NCBI GenBank assembly: GCA_041397625.1
Contig: JAWKWH010000003.1
Span: 372,001 to 436,000 of the forward strand
Direction of reading: 5' to 3'
From: JAWKWH01 sp041397625
GTDB lineage: Bacteria; Pseudomonadota; Alphaproteobacteria; Rhizobiales; Rhizobiaceae
DNA: 64,000 bases
Made by a program: the position numbers and the translations under genes
Part shown: positions 7,651 to 15,946 of the stretch, one piece after another
Layout: every line of letters begins with the position of its first letter
Position numbering within the stretch: position 1 is the stretch's first letter
The notes under the pieces: model-generated
Databases searched by the model: none
What the model was told of the DNA's origin: nothing
What the model saw: only the letters and a program-made list of their open reading frames with translations

Positions 7651-10213
7651 GCCGCGCCCGCGGCCGGGCGGCATCGCCGCGCGCGCGCTCGGCGGCCGCA
7701 CGGCGCCGGCCTATCTCGACGGGCTCAATCCCGAGCAGCGCCTGGCGGTGGAGACCACCGAGGGCCCGGTGCTGGTGCTCGCCGGCGCCGGCACCGGCAA
7801 GACGCGGGTGCTGACCACGCGCATCGCCCACATCCTTGCGACCGGCAAGGCGTTTCCAAGCCAGATCCTCGCCGTCACCTTCACCAACAAGGCGGCGCGC
7901 GAGATGAAGGAGCGCATCGGCCTGCTCGTCGGCGAGGCGGTCGAGGGCATGCCGTGGCTCGGCACCTTCCACTCGATCGGCGTGAAGATGCTGCGCCGCC
8001 ACCCGGAACTGGCGGGACTGAAATCGAGCTTCACCATCCTCGACACCGACGACGTGATCCGGCTGCTGAAACAGTTGATCCAGGCCGAGGGGCTCGACGA
8101 CAAGCGCTGGCCGGCGCGCCAGTTCGCCATGATGATCGACGGCTGGAAGAATAAGGGCTTCGGCCCGGCCGACATTGCCGAAGGCGACGCGCGCGCATTC
8201 GCCAACGGCAAGGGCAGGGAACTCTACGCCGCCTACCAGGAGCGGCTGAAGACGCTGAACGCGGTCGATTTCGGCGATCTTCTCTGCCACCCGATCCGGC
8301 TTCTGCGCGACAATCCCGATGTGCTGGCCGAGTATCACCGCAAGTTCAGATACATCCTCGTCGACGAGTATCAGGATACCAACACCGCGCAATATATGTG
8401 GCTCAGGCTGATGGCGCAGCGGCCTTCCTATTCAATCTCCCCCTCAAGGGGGGAGGTTGGCGTTCCGGCCGAAGGCCGCGAGGACGACCGTCTGTCCGAG
8501 CCGTTGCGAGGCCCCCGCGGAGCCGGTGAGCGAAGCGAACTCGGCGCGAGCGAAAACAAACACTCCCCCAACATCTGTTGCGTCGGCGACGACGACCAGT
8601 CGATCTACGGCTGGCGCGGGGCCGAGGTCGACAACATATTGCGTTTCGAGAAGGATTTTCCCGGAGCCACCGTCATCCGGCTGGAGCGCAACTACCGCTC
8701 CACCGCCCATATTCTCGGTGCGGCCTCGCACCTGATCGGCCATAATGAGGGCCGGCTCGGCAAGACGCTTTTCACCGACGCGGCGACAGACGACGACAGC
8801 CGCGTCAATGTCCACGCCGCCTGGGATTCGGAGGAGGAGGCGCGCGCCGTCGGCGAGGAGATCGAGCAGTTGCAGCGCCGCGGCCATGCGCTGAACGACA
8901 TGGCGATCCTGGTCCGCGCCTCGTTCCAGATGCGCGAGTTCGAGGACCGTTTCGTCACGCTGGGGCTCAACTACCGCGTCATCGGCGGCCCGCGCTTCTA
9001 CGAACGGCTGGAGATCCGCGACGCGCTCGCCTATCTGCGCATCGTCGCGCAGGGGGCCGACGACCTCGCCTTCGAGCGTATCGTCAACACGCCGAAGCGC
9101 GGCCTCGGCGAGGCGGCGGTGCGCCAGATCCACGACGCGGCGCGGGCAAACGGCGTGCCGCTGCTCACTGCTGCCGCCGACCTTGTCGAGACCGAGGAGA
9201 TGAAGCCGCGGCCGCGCAATTCGCTTCGAAACCTGGTCGAGGCGATCCACCGCTGGCAGGGGCTGATCGACACCACGGCGCATACCGAACTCGCCGAGCA
9301 GATCCTGGAGGAGAGCGGCTATACCGACATGTGGAAGAACGACCGCTCGGTCGAGGCGCCCGGCCGGCTCGACAATCTGAAGGAGCTGATCCGCTCCATG
9401 GAGGAATATGAGAGCCTGCGCGGTTTCCTGGAGCATGTCTCGCTCGTCATGGACGCCGACCAGCACGAGGCGCTCGACGCCGTCAACATCATGACGCTGC
9501 ATTCGGCCAAGGGGCTGGAGTTTCAGACCGTGTTCCTGCCGGGCTGGGAGGAGGGGTTGTTTCCGCACCAGCGCGCGCTCGACGAGGGCGGCCGTTCGGG
9601 GCTGGAGGAGGAGCGTCGGCTCGCCTATGTCGGCCTGACGAGGGCGAAGAAGAACCTGCACATCTGGTTCGTCTCCAACCGCCGCATTCACGGCCTCTGG
9701 CAATCGACTATTCCGTCTCGCTTCCTCGACGAACTGCCGGAGGCCCATGTCGAGGTCGCCGAGGGCGGCAGCGCCTATGGCGGCTACAATATGGGTGCCG
9801 GGCGCGGCGGTTCGGGCGGGCCCTACGGCGCCTCGCGCTTCGATGCGGCCGACCCGTTCTCAAACGCCTATGCGACGCCCGGCTGGCGCCGCGCGCAGAT
9901 GAACCGCTCGGAGGCGACGGCGCGCAACTGGGGTTCGCGCTCCGGCCACGCGGTCGAGCGCATCGGCTATGGCGAGGACGATTCGGCCTTCGGCGCCGGC
10001 CGCGGCTCGGTCAAGGGCAGGGTGATTGAGGGCGAACTTGTGGCCAAATCGGTCGCCGACGAGCCGTCGCGCTTTGCCGTCGGCGACCGGGTGTTCCACC
10101 TGAAATTCGGCAACGGCAACATCGCCGCGATCGACGGCAACAAGCTCACCATCGACTTCGACAAGGCCGGACAGAAACGGGTGCTGGAGAGTTTCGTCGA
10201 GGGTGTGGGGTAG
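7607..10213 (+). CDS. uvrD: UvrD/PcrA-type ATP-dependent DNA helicase with in-frame repeat insertion
   Basis: 868-residue SF1A 3'-5' helicase acting in nucleotide excision and mismatch repair and in clearing recombinases from DNA. The Walker A motif GAGTGKT lies near residue 63, followed by TFTNKAA, Walker B VDEYQDTN, GDDDQSIYGWRGA, LERNYRS and the C-terminal LTRAKKNLHIWF. The tail after about residue 710 is Gly/Ser-rich and ends in a Tudor-like segment (VGDRVFHLKFGNG). Between VDEYQDTN and GDDDQSIYGWRG the usual short loop is expanded by about 45 residues encoded by a palindromic DNA repeat. The frame is kept and all motifs survive, so the enzyme is probably active. The stop is followed after one base by the stop of the convergent DUF5131 gene. 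Confidence 0.95.
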   Translation: MAGYSDDMPFFEDDAPRPRPGGIAARALGGRTAPAYLDGLNPEQRLAVETTEGPVLVLAGAGTGKTRVLTTRIAHILATGKAFPSQILAVTFTNKAAREMKERIGLLVGEAVEGMPWLGTFHSIGVKMLRRHPELAGLKSSFTILDTDDVIRLLKQLIQAEGLDDKRWPARQFAMMIDGWKNKGFGPADIAEGDARAFANGKGRELYAAYQERLKTLNAVDFGDLLCHPIRLLRDNPDVLAEYHRKFRYILVDEYQDTNTAQYMWLRLMAQRPSYSISPSRGEVGVPAEGREDDRLSEPLRGPRGAGERSELGASENKHSPNICCVGDDDQSIYGWRGAEVDNILRFEKDFPGATVIRLERNYRSTAHILGAASHLIGHNEGRLGKTLFTDAATDDDSRVNVHAAWDSEEEARAVGEEIEQLQRRGHALNDMAILVRASFQMREFEDRFVTLGLNYRVIGGPRFYERLEIRDALAYLRIVAQGADDLAFERIVNTPKRGLGEAAVRQIHDAARANGVPLLTAAADLVETEEMKPRPRNSLRNLVEAIHRWQGLIDTTAHTELAEQILEESGYTDMWKNDRSVEAPGRLDNLKELIRSMEEYESLRGFLEHVSLVMDADQHEALDAVNIMTLHSAKGLEFQTVFLPGWEEGLFPHQRALDEGGRSGLEEERRLAYVGLTRAKKNLHIWFVSNRRIHGLWQSTIPSRFLDELPEAHVEVAEGGSAYGGYNMGAGRGGSGGPYGASRFDAADPFSNAYATPGWRRAQMNRSEATARNWGSRSGHAVERIGYGEDDSAFGAGRGSVKGRVIEGELVAKSVADEPSRFAVGDRVFHLKFGNGNIAAIDGNKLTIDFDKAGQKRVLESFVEGVG
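8432..8570 (+). repeat. Palindromic repeat element inserted in frame in uvrD
   Basis: Within uvrD a segment begins with the hairpin CTCCCCC-TCAA-GGGGGGAG (8437-8455), contains GGCC-GAA-GGCC, and carries GCGAGGACGACC (8478-8489), which recurs exactly at 12535-12546 in the downstream repeat mosaic. The stretch CCGAAGG..GCGAGGACGACC matches in both places apart from one extra base. GAGCGAAGCGAA is also shared with the mosaic. The encoded peptide (SPSRGEVGVPAEGREDD and onward) interrupts the helicase between motifs II and III. Element boundaries are approximate. Confidence 0.75.
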
Positions 10214-10214
10214 T

Positions 10215-10976
10215 TTACGCTGCTTCAAATTTCTTTGGCAGATCGTCCCAGGTTCGACCCAAGTATTCTCTTCCTGTCTTCTTCTTGTTCACGCCGCCCC
10301 ACTGCTTAAAGAAGAATGCAGTTTTTGAGCGATCGCAAGCGTTCTTGATCTCGTCGACCCAAGCGACATCCATCGGTCGTGCACCGGGACCAGATTCTCC
10401 GCCAACGATTGCCCAGTCGATGTTCTTCATATTCGCGCTTTGCACACTGCCAATCAGCGGCTCGAAGGAAATAAAGCGTACGTTTGCAGGCACTTTACGC
10501 AGTTCGTCGATACGCCATGTAAAGTCGTCATTTTCAACCGACGTTCCCAGCCAAACATTTTCCAAAAGCGGGAAATTTTGATCCCTCAATATCCGAGCCA
10601 TGTTCTCTGGCCGCTTTGTTAATATCTGAAATACATGCCAGTGGGAGTCAGCCATCACCTCCCAGACTTGTTTGATGAAATTTTCAGGAACTTTATCTTG
10701 AAAAAGGTCGGACATGGAGTTCACGAATATCATTCGCGGTTTTTGCCATGTTGTGGGCGCTTTAAGTATTCTCTCGTTCAGATGGATTTCCCCCGTCCAG
10801 ACAGCCCTTTTTCCGCTTCTGCGCGTGACATCGCGGTAACTTCCGTGTCCCATTGCTTGTAAGCGTGCGGCCATGCGCATTGCGTAGCAATTTGTGCACC
10901 CGGGCGAGACGATGGTGCATCCGGAAACCGGATTCCAAGTTGCATCTGTCCATTCAATATCGGAAAGCCCGGCCAT
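10215..10976 (-). CDS. DUF5131 (phage Gp37/Gp68) three-Cys-motif protein
   Basis: 253-residue protein of the phage Gp37/Gp68 family. The N-terminus contains Cys20, Cys27 and Cys30 (SGCTIVSPGCTNCYA), a C-X6-C-X2-C motif reminiscent of the iron-sulfur site of radical SAM enzymes such as spore photoproduct lyase. Further conserved segments are VNSMSDLFQ, ILTKRPENM and ISFEPLIG. Its ATG shares one base with the stop of the upstream tcmP gene (TAATG at 10978-10974), so the pair is translationally coupled. The DNA is clearly AT-richer than its neighbours, which points to horizontal acquisition. From memory, this family is regularly paired with TcmP. No biochemical function is established to my knowledge. 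Confidence 0.85.
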   Translation of the reverse strand: MAGLSDIEWTDATWNPVSGCTIVSPGCTNCYAMRMAARLQAMGHGSYRDVTRRSGKRAVWTGEIHLNERILKAPTTWQKPRMIFVNSMSDLFQDKVPENFIKQVWEVMADSHWHVFQILTKRPENMARILRDQNFPLLENVWLGTSVENDDFTWRIDELRKVPANVRFISFEPLIGSVQSANMKNIDWAIVGGESGPGARPMDVAWVDEIKNACDRSKTAFFFKQWGGVNKKKTGREYLGRTWDDLPKKFEAA

Positions 10977-11848
10977 TAGTTCCTCGTCATGATGTCTTTT
11001 GCAACGCGTTGTGCGAGTCCTTTTGCCTTGGCACTCGGGTTAGCGCATGCGAAAAGTAAGGAATAAAAATGCCGCCCATTTCGACCAAGCGGTAACCATT
11101 TTTGCGACACGCCACCTTTGAAAATTCCCGACATGCAGTCAATCATGAACCTAGTGATTGAATCTGCAGTAGCGATTTTTTCTGTCTCCTCTGCTGTTTG
11201 TTCAAACATATCTGATTGCAGCGCCTCTTTGGACTGCACCACCTGGGTGCGCCAATCATGCGGACCAAACATCGCGTCAATTGATTGCGCTGCATCCGCT
11301 AAAATTTCACCGGTGCTCTTCACTTGGCGAGCAACACCCATCCAAGCTGGAAACAGGTACCAAAGGTCTACTTTTTCGGTTTCTGCCAGGGTAACGAGCG
11401 TTTGCCAACCAACCTGATTTCCAAAAGGATCTAGCAATACGAGCGCTCGATCATGCGATCCAAGCCTACTACAAAAACTCTCGACGATATCGCGTGCATC
11501 GCCTGTCTTGATCTCAATTCTATCCGACAATTTTGGGAATGTGGTGCGCAAGCGTAACAGCTCTTGGGTATTGGATTCTTTGAGATCGGAGAATACGTAG
11601 CGGTCAAAGGGATATGGAATGCTCAATGCCTTTCGGGCTGATCCTTCGATAAGTTCGTCAACTTCAATAACACCATCAAGAAGTGGGGCATCATCTCGCA
11701 AAGGAATTTGTCCGCTACCGGCAAAGGCATCGAGATAGTGCAACCGCAGCGAAGTTCCCTTAAGTGCTGTCGTGTAGAAGCTTGCGTAGTCAAATACAGT
11801 TTTGAGTTTGACGACGGTTCCTTTGTTCCCAAATGATCGTTGAGGCAT
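10976..11848 (-). CDS. tcmP: Three-Cys-motif partner protein TcmP
   Basis: 290-residue protein matching the TcmP family, named for its habitual neighbour, the three-Cys protein encoded next. The N-terminal region (KLKTVFDYASFYTTAL) is typical. LHYLDAFAGSG resembles a SAM-binding Rossmann loop and VLLDPFG a methyltransferase-like motif, so a nucleic-acid methyltransferase-related activity is possible (inference). The start at 11848 gives MPQRSFGNKG. The frame is open to 11983, but the extra residues do not resemble the family, and an ATG at 11878 is an alternative. The gene is AT-rich like its partner. Together they form a compact two-gene cargo immediately downstream of uvrD. Confidence 0.8.
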   Translation of the reverse strand: MPQRSFGNKGTVVKLKTVFDYASFYTTALKGTSLRLHYLDAFAGSGQIPLRDDAPLLDGVIEVDELIEGSARKALSIPYPFDRYVFSDLKESNTQELLRLRTTFPKLSDRIEIKTGDARDIVESFCSRLGSHDRALVLLDPFGNQVGWQTLVTLAETEKVDLWYLFPAWMGVARQVKSTGEILADAAQSIDAMFGPHDWRTQVVQSKEALQSDMFEQTAEETEKIATADSITRFMIDCMSGIFKGGVSQKWLPLGRNGRHFYSLLFACANPSAKAKGLAQRVAKDIMTRN

Positions 11849-12036
11849 CGTGCATTCCAAAGAACAATACAGGAACATATTGTGGCATTTTGATTGAGAA
11901 ATCAACTTTGAATTGTTGGCAGCGAGGCAACATGTTGCGGCTGACGTGGATTGAGTTTTCCTATCTCTTGCAATTTCCGACATCTGGCCTTCGGCTAAGC
12001 CATTGAGATCACTTTCTCTACCGAAAGAGAGGCGTT

Positions 12037-12728
12037 AAGGATGCCCCGCCAACAACTGGCTTCGTCCACGCCCTCCGCACCCGTGCGATCATGCCGCCGT
12101 CGCCCTTTTGGGAAGCCGGGTCATGAACCGGCCCGGAACCGGGCGGCGGCTCCTTTCCACAATGCTCCGCTGGCGCGGCGGGAAGGGGCCACGGGCGGTC
12201 CAAGTGCCGCAAACAGTAGATGAGTGATCCTCCGGACCGCCCGTCTTCCCTTTTCGCACTCACGGCAGTCTGCGCTGCGCGTGAATGCTGTTCATGCGCG
12301 CCCACACGCAAGGTGTTGCTCGAGGGCTTTACCCGGAATGGAGAGTGGATCGGGGGGCATGGACAAGCCCGTCCTCTCGTCATCCCGGACGGGCCACCCG
12401 AACGCAGTGAGGACGGAACGAGCCGGGATCCATTCCGTTCAGCTCCAACCGCCGCCATCGGTGCAGAATGAAGCTTCATGGAATGGATCCCGGATAACGC
12501 CGCCTCGCTTCGCTCGGCACCTCTCCCCGAAGGGGCGAGGACGACCCGCCACCGGCGTCTCGCCGATCCTGTCGGTATCGCACGATGGCCCGGCCATGGG
12601 GCGCGGCAATCGCGGTTAGCGTCCTCGCCCCCATGGGGAGAGGATACCAAGGCCCGGTAAGGCAGAGCCGAGCCGCTGGCCGCGGTTGGTGAGGGGAGAG
12701 CGAAGCGAAACCGGGTGAGGGGCCGGGG
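12037..12728. repeat. Mosaic of palindromic intergenic repeats, no gene seen
   Basis: About 690 bp without a credible gene, filled with inverted repeats of the kind dispersed in rhizobial genomes. One pair is CCGGGATCCATTCC (12423-12436) and its exact complement (12480-12493). A second pair is CTCTCCCC-GAA-GGGGCGAGGAC (12521-12542) and its inverted copy at 12621-12642, differing only in the 3-nt centre. GAGCGAAGCGAAACCGGGTG lies near 12693. Open frames here are low-complexity by-products of the repeats. The same repeat family supplied the insertion inside uvrD. The AT-rich segment ends at the left edge, so the mosaic bounds the tcmP unit. Confidence 0.75.
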
Positions 12729-13103
12729 TCAGCGCTGCCGGATGGCGTTTTGCCAGATGATCAGAACCGGGAGGCACAGTTCCAGGATCAGCGAACCAAA
12801 CGGGATCGCTCCGGCGGGGCCGACGGTCAGATAGGAGATCAGGCGCGCGACACCGCCGAGAAACACCGCCAGGATGACGATCCTGAAGACCGTCGTCTCG
12901 CGATCGATGCGGGGGATCAGCCACCAGATGAGCACGGCCAGGCCGAAATAGACGCCCGACTGATAGCGGAACTGGCTGTCCAGCCCGGGATCGATCAGCT
13001 CCTGCGGCAGAAACCGCGCCGTGCCGATCCAGGCGTTGTAGATGCCGAAGAACCCGGGAATGAGGCTGAGAATGCCGGCCACGATCTGCAATCCCAATTT
13101 CAT
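12729..13103 (-). CDS. DUF4345 family membrane protein
   Basis: 124-residue inner-membrane protein with about four hydrophobic segments. The motif FGIYNAWIGTARFLPQ, the central LDSQFRYQSGVYFGLA and the FLGGVARLIS segment are characteristic of DUF4345. The start at 13103 is chosen because GGGGGAG lies 7 nt upstream of the ATG; an upstream extension is open but arginine/histidine-rich and implausible. The stop falls at the edge of the repeat mosaic. Function is unknown. It follows the lipoprotein hydrolase gene by 29 bp on the same strand and may share its transcript. Confidence 0.8.
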   Translation of the reverse strand: MKLGLQIVAGILSLIPGFFGIYNAWIGTARFLPQELIDPGLDSQFRYQSGVYFGLAVLIWWLIPRIDRETTVFRIVILAVFLGGVARLISYLTVGPAGAIPFGSLILELCLPVLIIWQNAIRQR

Positions 13104-13132
13104 CGAAATCTCCCCCTCATGAATGCGCCGCC

Positions 13133-14377
13133 TCACCGGCCGGTGGCGGTTTCCGTGGTGCAGTCCTTGCAATCGCCGTCGCCTGCCTTGGCGGTTCCGG
13201 CCAGAACCCGCACCGGGGCGGTAATGAATTCGTCGGGCTGGGTCAGCACGGTGGTCGGCGCGTGGATCACCACGTCGCCGGTGGAGACGACGACCTGGCC
13301 GATGTTGCGGGTCAGGTTGCCGAGACGATCGGAAAACCGCACCTCGTTTGTTGCGAGCTGGTGGCCGGACCTCAGCCGCGTGCCGAGAATGCGCACGATT
13401 TCCGGCGCGTCGGAGAACTTTCCGTGCTTCATGCGGTCGCCTGCCGCAACGGCGGTCAGGTCGTAGACGACGATGCCGAGATCGACCAGGCCGGCGTCGT
13501 CGGCATAGTTGCCGAGGCGTGGCCGGTTGCCGGCAAGCCGCTGCGACAGGTTCAGCGCCCGGTCGTCGCGCGAGATCAAGAGGTTGTAGGGCTTGTCAGG
13601 CCGGCCGAGGCGGCGCATCTGCGACTTGAACACGTCGATGTCGATGTCGGGCGAGGCGAGCACAACCTCCCCCATCTTGCCGTTCAGCGTCGGGTTGCCG
13701 CCGATCTGCAACTGGCGCAGGCTTTCCATCGCCACCCAGTTGCCCATGGAATGGGCCATGATGTGGATGCGTTTCGCCTTGCTGCCGGTCAGGGTCCTGA
13801 GCGTCCGCTCCAGTCCGTCGCGGGCGATCGTCGCGCTCTCGCGATCGTAGAGATACTCGACCGCGCTGCCGCGCGACGCCCAGCTGAACAGCACCGTGGC
13901 GCCATCGAAGCCGGCATCGTGGGCGAACTGCGAAAACCGCAGCACGCTGTCGGAAAAGCCGCTGTTGTAGCCGTGGACGAAAACCAGCACGTCCTGATTG
14001 CCGCCGGATCGGTCGATCGCGGTATTGACCGCCTCGACGAAGGCGGCCTCGTCTTCAAGATAAGCGGGATCGCGGATGGTGAAGTGCTTGTCGGGCTGCG
14101 GATCGCCGCGGCGCGGGCGCTCGAGCGCACCGGACTTGTGTACCGGCGGAATGGTCACGGTGACCGCCGCGTGGTTGACGGTCGCCGCCCGCTCGCCGGA
14201 GAACAGTTCGCGGCCCGTTCCGGCCGGCTTGCGCGTGGTGGCGATCAGGATGCGCTCGGAGGAAAGCCCGGCCGTGCCGGCATTGTCGACCGCGGCAATA
14301 CGCCTGGCGGCCGGCGATGCGCAAGCCGTCAGCGCCGCCATCGCGATTACTGCGATTATCCGACCTGTTTGCCTCAT
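13133..14377 (-). CDS. Lipoprotein alpha/beta hydrolase (DUF900)
   Basis: Secreted hydrolase of about 414 residues. The start at 14377 (MRQTGRIIAVIAMAALTAC) yields a short lipoprotein signal with lipobox LTAC, the cysteine lying at residue 19. The DUF900 hydrolase core follows: DVLVFVHGYNSGF (oxyanion region), VLFSWASRG, and the nucleophile elbow AHSMGNW with serine in GxSxG-like context. Family members are outer-membrane or periplasmic esterase-like proteins of unknown substrate. The C-terminal 60 residues after SGHQ look like a low-complexity tail. An in-frame GTG 24 nt upstream would add eight residues and is less likely. Confidence 0.85.
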   Translation of the reverse strand: MRQTGRIIAVIAMAALTACASPAARRIAAVDNAGTAGLSSERILIATTRKPAGTGRELFSGERAATVNHAAVTVTIPPVHKSGALERPRRGDPQPDKHFTIRDPAYLEDEAAFVEAVNTAIDRSGGNQDVLVFVHGYNSGFSDSVLRFSQFAHDAGFDGATVLFSWASRGSAVEYLYDRESATIARDGLERTLRTLTGSKAKRIHIMAHSMGNWVAMESLRQLQIGGNPTLNGKMGEVVLASPDIDIDVFKSQMRRLGRPDKPYNLLISRDDRALNLSQRLAGNRPRLGNYADDAGLVDLGIVVYDLTAVAAGDRMKHGKFSDAPEIVRILGTRLRSGHQLATNEVRFSDRLGNLTRNIGQVVVSTGDVVIHAPTTVLTQPDEFITAPVRVLAGTAKAGDGDCKDCTTETATGR

Positions 14378-14406
14378 CGATATACGACCTGCCGCACGCA
14401 CTAAGA

Positions 14407-14427
14407 ACCCGGGAAAAATGCCCGGGT
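14407..14427 (-). terminator. Candidate terminator hairpin downstream of metalloprotease gene
   Basis: ACCCGGG (14407-14413) and CCCGGGT (14421-14427) form a perfect 7-bp stem with a 7-nt A/T-rich loop. It lies between the stop of the metalloprotease gene and the start of the hydrolase gene, both on the minus strand. Downstream on the minus strand only a short T-containing stretch (TCTTAG) follows, so intrinsic termination is plausible but not certain. Confidence 0.45.
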
Positions 14428-14558
14428 CTTCTCATGCACCAATTAAGGCCAAATTGGGAAGGGCGCGCGCCAGGAATACGCGCGCCGTCCGGGACGCCGG
14501 CGATTGCGCCCGACTGTGTCCTTTGTGCATCAGGCCGCGGACACCCGCGGCACGCCCG

Positions 14559-15725
14559 TCACCACAACATCACGGCCGATTTGCCGCTCGCCCAGCTCAG
14601 ATAGAGCCGGATGCGCAACACGTAACGCTTGCCGGCTATCAGCTTCGCCTCGATCTTCGAGTTGGTCGACAGGCCGCTGTCGTCGTCGCCGTCGACATAA
14701 CGCAGTTCGCCGTCGCGCTCCTCGAACAGTACCATCACCGTGTCGGAACGGCCGAAGGTCTGCATCGTGTAGTCGCGCGTCGCCTCGGGCAGGATGAGGA
14801 AGTTCGACTGGTCGCCCGGATTGAGCGACAGCATGCGCGGACGGAACACCTCGAGTTGGGGGTAGTCGCTGTCCGCGATGGGAGGATAGAAACGCTTGAC
14901 CTCCTCCATGTCGTGATCGGACAGGCCGAGCTCCGGCGTGATGCCGTTGCGAAACTCGTCGGGCTGCAGGATCAGCCCCGGCGCGATGCCGTAATGCATG
15001 ATGGAATCGGGATCCCAGTCCGATCCCTCGACGGTGGCCGCCGGCAGTTTCCTCAGCACGTTGTGGAAAGTCTGCTGGCGCGGCCAGTTGTTGGGCGGGC
15101 CGCCGAAATAGTTGTAGACGGCTTCCTCGTCCCAGACGATGCCGGCAAACGGGTTCTGGTGCTCGTGGGGGAAGCCCAGCGTGTGGCCGATCTCGTGTAC
15201 CGCGACATCGACGCCGCGCGGATCGGAGGCGATGCGCCAGCCATAGTTCATCGTGCGCTCGAACTGGCCGGGAATGTCGATGACGTCGCGGCCGACATAG
15301 GACCAGGCGCCGTCGCCCTGCAGAAAGCCGATGCGGATCTCTGCATCCTCGATATTGTCGACTTCCTCGAACCGGACGCCGATGCCGACATCCTCCCACA
15401 CCTTGAAGCCGTCGCGCACCAGCTGCATCTCGCCAGCCGGGCCGGCCCAGGCGCCTTCGGCGAAGAAGTAGTAATGCAGCACGGTGCCGTTGACCCACTT
15501 CTTGTCCATGTAGACGATAAGGCGCTCGCGGTCCGACGACACGTCGGGCGCGAAGACGCGCGGCGGAACCACCGGCAGGCCGCAGAAATACGGGCCATCG
15601 CTGAGGTCACCGTCGTGGTCGCCGCTTCCCGCGACAACCCCGTAAGCGGTACCCGATTCCAGCTTGTCGATGCGGGCGGCAAGCTTGTCGATCTTCTTGG
15701 CAAGGCTGCGATAATTGTCAGGCAT
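14559..15725 (-). CDS. Astacin-like (M12A) zinc metalloprotease
   Basis: 388-residue metzincin. The zinc site reads HEIGHTLGFPHEHQNP, matching the astacin HExxHxxGFxHE consensus, and the Met-turn reads SIMHYG, also astacin-type. An N-terminal coiled-coil-like stretch (YRSLAKKIDKLAARIDKLE) precedes the catalytic domain. No signal peptide is visible, so any export must use another route. The C-terminal 100 residues after FYPPI resemble a beta-rich pre-peptidase-type domain of the kind that follows secreted proteases, but this is uncertain. Neighbours are a lipoprotein hydrolase and a sugar dehydrogenase, which gives no pathway. Confidence 0.88.
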   Translation of the reverse strand: MPDNYRSLAKKIDKLAARIDKLESGTAYGVVAGSGDHDGDLSDGPYFCGLPVVPPRVFAPDVSSDRERLIVYMDKKWVNGTVLHYYFFAEGAWAGPAGEMQLVRDGFKVWEDVGIGVRFEEVDNIEDAEIRIGFLQGDGAWSYVGRDVIDIPGQFERTMNYGWRIASDPRGVDVAVHEIGHTLGFPHEHQNPFAGIVWDEEAVYNYFGGPPNNWPRQQTFHNVLRKLPAATVEGSDWDPDSIMHYGIAPGLILQPDEFRNGITPELGLSDHDMEEVKRFYPPIADSDYPQLEVFRPRMLSLNPGDQSNFLILPEATRDYTMQTFGRSDTVMVLFEERDGELRYVDGDDDSGLSTNSKIEAKLIAGKRYVLRIRLYLSWASGKSAVMLW

Positions 15726-15946
15726 GGCATTCGCTCCCTTGTTCTTTGGCGGAAACGAATTTTACATCAGTCGCCGAAGTATATCTGTGGCAATACTAAC
15801 GTTGGGAGCGGTGGCGCCGGCCGCGTTTTAACAGATCGTGGTTTGCCACGGCCGCCCGGCGACCGTTAGGCTGTAATCGACATTCAGGTTTCGGCCGTAC
15901 AACGGGGCGGGCGGGCGAGGGCGTGACCGCGCAAGGGAGAAAAGGC

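Noticed and set aside
10215..12036. Integrative element or prophage around the DUF5131-TcmP pair
   Set aside because: Composition and phage-type family suggest transfer, but no integrase, attachment-site duplication, tRNA junction or other phage gene is visible.
12018..12650. 210-residue minus-strand frame in the repeat mosaic
   Set aside because: It consists of translated inverted repeats without a ribosome-binding site or domain; described as repeat DNA instead.
12037..12728. Possible CRISPR array in the repeat-rich gap
   Set aside because: Repeats are inverted and of different lengths, with no regular direct-repeat/spacer pattern and no cas genes.
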